This document shows, in pieces, positions 33,093 through 40,228 of a stretch of 64,000 nt of DNA. Source of the stretch: Armatimonadetes bacterium UBA5352 (GTDB lineage: Bacteria > Armatimonadota > Zipacnadia > Zipacnadales > UBA5352); NCBI GenBank assembly GCA_002411015.1, contig DHPY01000116.1:29157-93156 (forward strand). The letters are read 5' to 3'. The translations under genes and the position numbers were made by a program. Position 1 is the first letter of the stretch, and each line of letters starts with the position of its first letter. The notes beneath the pieces are model-generated. The model did no database searches and was not told the origin of the DNA. It was given only the letters and a program-made list of their open reading frames with translations.

Positions 33093-35630
33093 ATGTACTT
33101 GCGCGACTCAGTCGCGATCGCGCTCCTGCTTGTCTGCTGCGCTGCCTCGCTCGCTGCTGAGCCGCTTGCACTGACCTGGGCGCGCGAGAACCCCGGCACC
33201 GAGGGCTGGGTGACCGAAGGCGGCACCTTCACTCCGGACGAGGACGGCGCAGTAGTCGTCACCCGTGGCGCGCCATTCCATGCGCGAATCTCCGCCAGCA
33301 CCAGGGCCGATCTGACCGCTACTCCGTGGCTTGAGCTGCAGGCGCATGGCGCCAACGCACAGTGGCGGCTGACGGGCAGCTTCGGTGATGGCCCGGAGAT
33401 GGTCATCGGCGATCGGCAGAGCGTCGGCCGCCTCACGCTGGACCTCTCGGAGCTTCTCGGCGCGCGCGGCAGCGGGGAGTTGCGCCTCCACATGCACATC
33501 TGGGGCTGGGCAGACGGCTCCGGCCACTACGTGCGCTTCACGCCATCGCTGAACCCACAGGGCGAGCCATCAGACGCGAGGCAGCTTACAGGTGAGATGG
33601 CTACTTTGGACGCCCGCTATGGTGCAAAGGGCGGCGACTTCTCCCCGCGCGTGGAGGGGCATCCGCGGCTGCGCTTCAACGAGGCGAATCGCGAGGAGTG
33701 GCGCGCGCTGGTCGCTGAGTACCCTCAGTATGGTGCGCCGCTCGTGGACATCATCGCGAACCTCGAGGCACACAAGGCCGAGGAGCCCTACGTGTTGGAC
33801 GCGCAGTCGATGCAGGCGCGCAGGCCGGCGTGGGGGGAGCACCTGCTGGCGATCCGGCCGCCTGAGCCTCCTGAGCTTGCTCCCGGAGCGGGAGCCGATC
33901 CGTTCGACGGGATGAGCACTGAGGCTACCTGGCGGACGCTCTACTGGCACAGCTTCTCGCACTGGCTGATCGGCGCCGCGCTCTCAGACGATCCGGCATT
34001 CGCCGAGCAGGCGAAGCGCTGGGCGCTCGCGCTCGCACGGTGGCGCTTCCGGCTCGAGCCCGACTACATCTACTTCGACTTCGGCACCTCCTACCCGCTC
34101 CAGTGCCTCTGCACCGCCTACGATATCGCATTCGAGAGCATGACCGAAAACGAGCGGGCGGAGGTGCGCGAGGCAATCGCGACATTGGCAGATGGCCTCT
34201 ACCGGAACACCATCTCCGGCCACGGTTCGATCTACAACGATCTGCGCGGCAATCACACCGCAGTCACGCTCGATGGCCTCGGGATGGCCGGCTGCGCGCT
34301 GCTCGGGGAGGACGAGCGCGCGCCACGGTGGACCGCACTGGCGGAGCGCTTCATGCTCGATGCGTTCGATGAGCATGCCTCCGGCGCGTGGCTCGAGTCG
34401 CCCGCCTACGGGACCTACGGTGTGAGCGAATGGTTGCGCCTGGCGGAGGTGCTGCGCAACGTCACCGGAGTGAACCATCTCGGGCACCCGTTCCTGCGCC
34501 GGTTCGCTGAGTATCAGCTTCATATCGCCGACTGGGAGGGCCGCAATCTCGGCTACAACGGCGGCGGCGCGGGGGAGTACTGGAACCAATGGGCGTTCTT
34601 CGCGATCGCGCGCGAGTGGCAGGACCCGCGTTTCCAGTGGCTGGCTCGTCCCTCGGAGGCGGCGTCTTCCGGAGCTGGCTACGGCGATACGCTCTGGTGG
34701 GTTGATCCCGATGTGCCGCCTGAGCGCCCCGAAGAGACCGACACCGGCCGCTACTTCGAGGACATCGGGCTGAGCGTCTGGCGCAGTGGCTGGAGCGATG
34801 ACGCGACGATCCTGCTGCACCACTGCGGCATGAAGGGCCAGCACAAGGAGCAGAACATGAACCAGGTGACCCTCTACGCGCTCGGGCAGCGCATCCTGCC
34901 GGACGGTGTGGGAGCGGGCACGGCCGATCACAATGTTGTGGTGGTTGACGATCGCATCCAGAACCAGTGGATGGCGGGCGCCACGCTTGCGTATCATTGC
35001 GACGACCGCTCGGGCTACTCGCTCGGCGACGCGCGCGACGCCTACCCCGGCTGGCAGCGGCAGGTACTCTTCCTGCGCCCCGACCTCGTGGTGCTGATAG
35101 ATGACATCGCGCTCGGCGATGCCGAGCACGACGTGCGCTTCATGCTCCACCCGAATGGTGAGACGAGCGCCGAGGGACCACTGCTGACGGTCCACTCCGG
35201 CGAGATGGCGCTGCAGGCGATGACGGTGCTGGCCGATGGCACCGCGCTGCCGATGACTGCCGAGGCCCGAGAGACTGCGGGACGCGCCACGCACAACGCC
35301 TGGGCGTCCTACCGCGGAAGCGGCAACCTGCGAGCGATCACGCTGCTGCTCATCTCCCCCACGGCCGACCCGGCGCAGCCGACTGTGGCCGCGGTGGACG
35401 GCGGCCTGATCATTACGGCGGGCGCGCGGCAGTATGAGCTGGGGCTGGCTCCTGGGGCGATCGCGGATGGCTTCAGCACGGATGCGCCGCTATGGCTGGC
35501 GCGAATGACCGATGGGGCGCCGGAGGCGGTACTGGTGCCGGGCAGCGCGGAGATGGGCGATACGACTTCGCGCCTCGTAACGCCCGCCGGCGAAGTGAGC
35601 GGGAGCCCGTCTGTGAGCTGGGGACGGTAG
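33093..35630 (+). CDS. Secreted heparinase II/III-family protein
   Basis: 845 residues from the ATG with GGAGGTG six bases upstream. A TTG frame 25 codons earlier would place the signal peptide (SVAIALLLVCCAASLAAE) internally, so it is rejected. Residues 30-160 are a beta-sandwich; 180-560 are the alpha-toroid of the family (YIYFDFGTSYPLQCLCTAYD, SGHGSIYNDLRGNHTAVTLDG); the C-terminal half has HHCGMKGQHKEQNMNQVTLY and GAGTADHNVVVVDD, corresponding to the catalytic and beta-sandwich part of heparinase II/III lyases. It lacks the zinc-ribbon motif of the copy at 12 kb. Predicted to cleave an acidic polysaccharide outside the cytoplasm. The converging symporter gene ends 18 bases away. Confidence 0.85.
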   Translation: MYLRDSVAIALLLVCCAASLAAEPLALTWARENPGTEGWVTEGGTFTPDEDGAVVVTRGAPFHARISASTRADLTATPWLELQAHGANAQWRLTGSFGDGPEMVIGDRQSVGRLTLDLSELLGARGSGELRLHMHIWGWADGSGHYVRFTPSLNPQGEPSDARQLTGEMATLDARYGAKGGDFSPRVEGHPRLRFNEANREEWRALVAEYPQYGAPLVDIIANLEAHKAEEPYVLDAQSMQARRPAWGEHLLAIRPPEPPELAPGAGADPFDGMSTEATWRTLYWHSFSHWLIGAALSDDPAFAEQAKRWALALARWRFRLEPDYIYFDFGTSYPLQCLCTAYDIAFESMTENERAEVREAIATLADGLYRNTISGHGSIYNDLRGNHTAVTLDGLGMAGCALLGEDERAPRWTALAERFMLDAFDEHASGAWLESPAYGTYGVSEWLRLAEVLRNVTGVNHLGHPFLRRFAEYQLHIADWEGRNLGYNGGGAGEYWNQWAFFAIAREWQDPRFQWLARPSEAASSGAGYGDTLWWVDPDVPPERPEETDTGRYFEDIGLSVWRSGWSDDATILLHHCGMKGQHKEQNMNQVTLYALGQRILPDGVGAGTADHNVVVVDDRIQNQWMAGATLAYHCDDRSGYSLGDARDAYPGWQRQVLFLRPDLVVLIDDIALGDAEHDVRFMLHPNGETSAEGPLLTVHSGEMALQAMTVLADGTALPMTAEARETAGRATHNAWASYRGSGNLRAITLLLISPTADPAQPTVAAVDGGLIITAGARQYELGLAPGAIADGFSTDAPLWLARMTDGAPEAVLVPGSAEMGDTTSRLVTPAGEVSGSPSVSWGR

Positions 35631-35648
35631 GGCCGCGGGCCTCCCGGC

Positions 35649-36982
35649 TCACTTGCCGGGATAGCGCCTGAAGACGAAGGCCGCCGCGAGCGCCATCACC
35701 ATGGAGAGTAGCGGTGCGGCGATGAAGCCGCCCTGGTGTACCGCATCGTCGCCGAGGAGATCCAGCAGTATCGCGGCCAGGGCGGCGCCGACCCCCATCC
35801 CGATCTTCGTGAGGAGCCCCTGCACCCGAAGTAGATGGCTTCGCGCCGCTCTCCGGTGAGCGTCTGATCGTAGTCCACGATGTCTCCGACGATAGGGTTT
35901 GGCAGTGCGAACAGGGCCGCCACCGACGGTCCGGCGAGCACCATCACCAGGAGTATCTGAAGCAGCGGATCCAGTGGCACCGGCAGCCTGCCTGCGAACG
36001 CCAGCGGGATCATGATGACAGCCATCCACACCATTGCCCAGAGGAGTATGCGGCGCTTGCCGAACCGCACAGATAGAGCCCGCATTGCCGGGAAGAGCAG
36101 CCCTGCCACGGCCAGCGCCACCGCGAGCGGCAGCGATGCGCGCATCTCATCGGCCCCCGCGCGCACCACCGGAAGCTGAAGCGCCACCGCCATCACGATC
36201 CCCAGCGCCAGCCAGAAGAGGAGCTGGCTCATCACGTACGGCACGAACCACACGTTGTCGAAGGTGCTCGACACGGCTTGCCGCAGTGGCATCTTGCTCG
36301 GCTCAGCGGCTGCGACGGGCGTCGGAACCAGCAGCGGCGCCCATACGCAGAGCACGATGATCGGCATGTAGATCAGCGCCATCGTCCTGTAGCCGTACTC
36401 TGTCACCAGGTATCCGGTCAGGATCATCCCCCCGACGACGCCCACCACGTTGAAGCCGCCCTGCCACGCGCCGAGGCTCACGCGCTCGGCAGGATCGGCA
36501 GTGATCTCCGGCAGCATCGCCAGATACGGACAGACGACGATCGTGAACGCGAAGAAGAGGAACGACGCGGCGAATGCGAGGTAGACGGCGTTGACTGTGG
36601 CGACGCCTGTCTGCACCGGCGGCGTCCACAGGAGGAGGAATGCCACGGCAAGGATGGGACCGCCGACGAGAATGAAGGGCTTGCGCCTGCCCCAGCGGCT
36701 GCGGACACGGTCACTCCAGTACCCGACGAGAGGGTCAGCCACCGCGTCCACCACGCGCCCGAGAATGATCGCCGCACCGAACGCGAAGCCGGTCACCAGC
36801 GCGACCGAGGCGGTGGCCGAAGCCGGGGGGCGGTAGCGCATCATGATCCACGTCATCGAGAGGACCGTGGCCAGTGCGACCGGTATGTAAGCCATACCAT
36901 AGAGCAGCTTGTGCGCGAGGGAGACGCGGCCTGAGCCGCCGTTCACTGCAGACTGCTCGTCGCCACTGTCCAGGGAGCTCAT
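35649..36982 (-). pseudogene. GPH-family (MelB-like) sugar symporter, frameshifted near the C-terminus
   Basis: The first 385 or so residues are an intact major-facilitator-type transporter of the glycoside-pentoside-hexuronide cation symporter group: LLYGMAYIPVALATVLSMTW, GRVVDAVADPLVGYWSDR, RWGRRKPFILVGGPI and PNPIVGDIVDYDQTLTGERR. After EAIYFG the original frame loses sense and closes at 35696. One base added in the CCC run at 35825-35827 (GGG on the coding strand) restores VQGLLTKIGMGVGAALAAIL and a normal end at 35649. So either one base is missing from the assembly or the gene is freshly broken. The context with heparinases suggests uptake of released sugars. It is classed as pseudogene only provisionally. 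Confidence 0.8.
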
Positions 36983-37047
36983 AGCTCTGCCTTTCGGAGG
37001 GCGGCATCATCAGCGCACGCGCGTGTCACGCACCCGTGCAGGCTGCG

Positions 37048-37088
37048 GCGGCGCCCGGGGCTCCTGTCAGATGCCCCCCGGGCGCCGC
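37048..37088 (-). terminator. Hairpin after the second AIM24-family gene
   Basis: 13-base perfect arms (37048-37060 and 37076-37088) with a 15-base loop. It lies 28 bases beyond the minus-strand stop at 37116 and also upstream of the symporter gene. No T-tract follows on the minus strand. Confidence 0.65.
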
Positions 37089-37115
37089 TCCTTCCCTCTC
37101 CGCAAGACGAACGCC

Positions 37116-37799
37116 TCAGTCGCTCGACTTCGGCAGATACGGGATGAGGCGCATCGCGAGATTCGGCACAGGCATGGTCTGCAGCCAGACGCGGCCGGGG
37201 CCGGTGACTGTCGCGAGGAACAGGCCCTCTCCGCCGAGGAGGATGTTCTTGAAGCCCGGCACCTGCGCGATGTCGAAGGTCACCGTGGGGTCCATCATCG
37301 CAACGTGGCCGGGATCGATCTTGAGCCCCTGCCCCGCCTGCAGGTTGTACTCGACCACCTCGCCGTCGATCTCAAAGAACGCGAGGCCCGGGCCGGTCAC
37401 CTTCTGCATGAACAGCCCCTCGCCGCCGAAGAACATTGCGCCGAGCCGCCGGTGCATGTGCATCTCAAGCTGCACGCCCGCCTGCGCCACCATGAACGCG
37501 TCGCGCTGGCAGATGATGCTCTGCCCCGGCGCGAGTTCCTGCACGAGGATTTTCCCGGGCACCTCCGGCGTGAAGGTGACGAAGCCGGTGCCGGAGGCGC
37601 AGGTGTAGTCGGTCATGAAGAGCGATTCGCCGGAGGCTGCGCGTTTCAGCGCACCCATCAGGCCGCCCTTCATGTTGGTGTCCATCGTGATGTTGGCGGT
37701 CATCCACGACATGCCGCCCGCCTCTGTGAAGACGCCCTCCCCCTGCTGAAGCGTGACCTCAACGCTCTGCATCACGGTCCCGCGAATCACGTACTCCAT
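37116..37799 (-). CDS. AIM24/TIGR00266-family protein (paralogue 1)
   Basis: 227 residues, all beta-strand. The family pattern is clear: EYVIRGTVMQSVEVTLQQGE, FTEAGGMSWMTANITMDTN, GGLMGALKRAASGESLFMTD and two later repeats with GGEGLFMQKVTGPG and GGEGLFLATVTGPGRVWLQT. No signal peptide, no membrane helix. Bacterial AIM24 proteins have a barrel fold and no settled biochemical role; the eukaryotic namesake acts in mitochondria. Spacing to its neighbour (45 bases) and the high similarity indicate a tandem duplication. It is the last gene of the TMEM43-AIM24-AIM24 group. Confidence 0.88.
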   Translation of the reverse strand: MEYVIRGTVMQSVEVTLQQGEGVFTEAGGMSWMTANITMDTNMKGGLMGALKRAASGESLFMTDYTCASGTGFVTFTPEVPGKILVQELAPGQSIICQRDAFMVAQAGVQLEMHMHRRLGAMFFGGEGLFMQKVTGPGLAFFEIDGEVVEYNLQAGQGLKIDPGHVAMMDPTVTFDIAQVPGFKNILLGGEGLFLATVTGPGRVWLQTMPVPNLAMRLIPYLPKSSD

Positions 37800-37844
37800 C
37801 CGTGAGCCCTCCAGTGTGCGGAATGAGATGCGCGCGGCTGGCGC

Positions 37845-38522
37845 CTACTGCTTCGCGACGTAGTGCGCCAGCTTCGCTGCCAGGTTGGCCAGCGGCATCG
37901 TCTGCAGCCAGACGCGCCCCGGTCCGGTGACATTCGCCAGGAACAGACCCTCACCGCCGAAGAGCACGTTCGTGACGCCTTTGACCATCGTGATGTCGAA
38001 GTTCACCGTCGGGTCCATCATCGCCAGGTGCCCTGGATCAACCTTCAGCGACTGCCCCGGTTGGAGATTGTACTCGACCACCTCTCCGGTGATCTCAAAG
38101 AACGCCATCCCCGGGCCGGTGATCTTCTGCAGGATGAAGCCCGCGCCGCCGAAGAGGCCTGCCCCAAAGCGCCTGGTAAAGTGGATGTCAAGCTGCACGC
38201 CGCTCTGCGCGCACATGAACGCGTCCCGCTGGCAGATCATCGTTTGCCCGGGCGCAAGCTCCATCGGAATGATCGTCCCGGGAGCCTCGAGCGTGAATGT
38301 GACGAACCCTGGGCTTGAGGAGGCGCTGTAGGTGGTCATGAAGAGCGATTCGCCGGACGCTGCGCGCTTGAGCGCGCCCATCAGCCCGCCCTTCATGTTG
38401 GTCTCCATGCCAATGTTCGCGCTCATCCACGACATGCCGCCGGCTTCCGTGTAGACAGACTCCCCCGGCTGAAGTGAGACCTCGAGGCTCTGCATGACCG
38501 TGCCACGTATCTGGTACTGCAT
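37845..38522 (-). CDS. AIM24/TIGR00266-family protein (paralogue 2)
   Basis: 225 residues, the same layout as the neighbour: QYQIRGTVMQSLEVSLQPGE, YTEAGGMSWMSANIGMETN, GGLMGALKRAASGESLFMTT, then GGAGFILQKITGPGMAFFEI and GGEGLFLANVTGPGRVWLQT. Differences cluster in the middle: this copy has LDIHFTRRFGAGLFGGAGF where paralogue 1 has LEMHMHRRLGAMFFGGEGL. The two copies have therefore begun to diverge and may form a hetero-oligomer. It lies 45 bases after the TMEM43-like gene, probably in one transcript. Confidence 0.88.
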   Translation of the reverse strand: MQYQIRGTVMQSLEVSLQPGESVYTEAGGMSWMSANIGMETNMKGGLMGALKRAASGESLFMTTYSASSSPGFVTFTLEAPGTIIPMELAPGQTMICQRDAFMCAQSGVQLDIHFTRRFGAGLFGGAGFILQKITGPGMAFFEITGEVVEYNLQPGQSLKVDPGHLAMMDPTVNFDITMVKGVTNVLFGGEGLFLANVTGPGRVWLQTMPLANLAAKLAHYVAKQ

Positions 38523-38567
38523 CTTCCCCGACCTCCCGAGACACGCCAGAAACTGAGCGCGTATGGA

Positions 38568-39890
38568 CTACCCGATCTTCTCTCCACACTCGCGGCAGAA
38601 CCTGCTCTCCGGCTCGAGGCCGGCGCCGCACTTGCTGCAGAACTTCGGCGCTTCGTCCGCCTGCTCAACAGGCTGAGCGGGCCGCAGGAAGTCCGACGCG
38701 GTGAAGGCCTGCGCCGGTGGCTCCACCGGAGCACCCGGCCGCGGCACCTCGGCAGTTGGCTCAGCGGGGGCGCTCAGGCGCGGAGCCTCCCGAGGCGCGA
38801 CGGGCACACCCGGGACGGCCGGAGTCTCCGGCGACAGCGGCATCGTCGGCTGAGCCGGCGGCACGGACATAGTGGGTGCGGCCGCAGCCGGCGCCTGCTC
38901 ACCCGGGCGCTGCCGCGGGCTGGCGATGCCGCGGATGATCAGGAACGCCACGCCGAGGACGACAATCGCCACTAGGATCCAGAAGGCCTTGATGAAGAGG
39001 ACCGTGACGGTCACCGAGACGAGGGCCACGGCGAAAGCGAGGCCCGCGAACGCGCAGCCGATCTGATCGCCGATCAGCGGGATGTAGCCCACCAGCGTCG
39101 TGAGCGGCCCGAAGATCGCCATAATCCCGAAGAAGATCAGGAAGACCGCACCAGCTCTCATCCCCCATTTCGCCATTTTGTACTCAGTCTTCAGCGTCTG
39201 GAGTGTCTGCTGCTCGTTCTGCGTGCTGATAACGAAGCTGTGCCCGCCCTGGATCGAGCCGCCTGACATCTGGCCGACGACGATGACCGGCTTCGTGGCG
39301 TCGAGAACATCAACGGTCTTCCGCCGATCGCCGACATCCGGATTGCTCTGATCAACGCCCTCACGGTAGATCGTCGAGTTGCGCTTCATGTAGGCGGAGT
39401 AGACTTCCTCTTCGCCGACAGGGTTGGCGCCTTCAGGACGGATCTCTATGCCCCCGACCTTGAACGACTGCGCCCACACCGTATTGGTGCTGGCGGTGTT
39501 CCAGTCGTAGCTTACGTCGCCATCCGAGTCCTCTTCCTTCTCGTACTCCTCGACCTCGGTTCGCGCGTAGAGAGCCTCTCCATCATACTCGGGGATCGAC
39601 AGGAAGCTGCCCTCCGGCGTCCCCTGGATCTTGAGAAGCTCCCCGTCCATCGCTTTCGCTGCGTCAGGCTGAGACATGGTGATGCCTTCGAAGATCTTGC
39701 CGTGATCCACGAGCTTGACTTCAGAATGATACGCCAGATAGAAGCCTGCCGGGATCATGAGGATGCCGAGAAGCACCCCGAAGATCGCGCCACACCCGCC
39801 TCCACAGCCCTTGCTGGCCACTGCGCCCGTACCACCCGCGGAGCCGCTGCCGATATTGAACCCGCCGATGTTGAAGTTGAAGCCAGACAT
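38568..39890 (-). CDS. TMEM43-family membrane protein with C-terminal zinc ribbon
   Basis: 440 residues. The ATG starting MSGFNFNIGGFN follows GGGAGGG at five bases; an ATG eight codons earlier is dropped. After a Gly/Asn-rich start comes a membrane helix (about 38-55, IFGVLLGILMIPAGFYLAYH), an extracytoplasmic domain of about 190 residues (SIPEYDGEALYARTEVEEYE, WAQSFKVGGIEIRPEGANP), three helices (250-325) and a Pro/Ala-rich linker. The end CSKCGAGLEPESRFCRECGE is a four-Cys zinc ribbon. TMEM43/DUF1625 is the family; it is uncharacterised in bacteria. The AIM24 genes follow immediately on the same strand. Confidence 0.85.
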   Translation of the reverse strand: MSGFNFNIGGFNIGSGSAGGTGAVASKGCGGGCGAIFGVLLGILMIPAGFYLAYHSEVKLVDHGKIFEGITMSQPDAAKAMDGELLKIQGTPEGSFLSIPEYDGEALYARTEVEEYEKEEDSDGDVSYDWNTASTNTVWAQSFKVGGIEIRPEGANPVGEEEVYSAYMKRNSTIYREGVDQSNPDVGDRRKTVDVLDATKPVIVVGQMSGGSIQGGHSFVISTQNEQQTLQTLKTEYKMAKWGMRAGAVFLIFFGIMAIFGPLTTLVGYIPLIGDQIGCAFAGLAFAVALVSVTVTVLFIKAFWILVAIVVLGVAFLIIRGIASPRQRPGEQAPAAAAPTMSVPPAQPTMPLSPETPAVPGVPVAPREAPRLSAPAEPTAEVPRPGAPVEPPAQAFTASDFLRPAQPVEQADEAPKFCSKCGAGLEPESRFCRECGEKIG

Positions 39891-40228
39891 CTTGCCCTCC
39901 CGTGAACGCTGCACTCGACTCTGCAGGCACGGTTCCCTCTCATACCGGCGATTCCTGCATGGACGCGAGAATGCTCCCAGGCATCATCCGCCCGAGCACT
40001 CTAAGGCATCCCGAGCGACACATACAGGCGATCCGGCGAGCATCTCAGGCTCCGACCGATCTCGGGTTGAAAGAACACAGGGGATGTGGTAGACTCCATC
40101 GGCACCGCCGATACGTGACACTGCGGCGAGATCGCCCTAATCGCATGGTCGCGGAGGACGGCACCTCCCGTGCCGCGCCTCGGCGGCTCTTTCACTACCT
40201 CGGCCCCTGTGGCGAGAGGAAATGATTG
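39891..40228. other. 338-base divergent intergenic region between the TMEM43-like gene and ileS
   Basis: No gene is seen. It contains the ileS promoter candidate (40067-40095) and the ileS leader of about 125 bases, which has a short stem CGGCAC/GTGCCG near 40160-40180. No T-box sequence is present. The minus-strand promoter of the TMEM43-like gene could not be placed. Confidence 0.5.
40067..40095 (+). promoter_or_regulatory. Sigma-70-type promoter for ileS
   Basis: TTGAAA (40067-40072), 17 bases, then TAGACT (40090-40095) preceded by TGG, an extended -10 element. The predicted start of transcription is near 40102, giving a leader of about 125 bases. Confidence 0.6.

Noticed and set aside
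39915..40228. Possible T-box leader upstream of ileS
   Set aside because: No AGGGTGG-ACCGCG box or Stem I-like sequence was found; only a short CGGCAC/GTGCCG stem.
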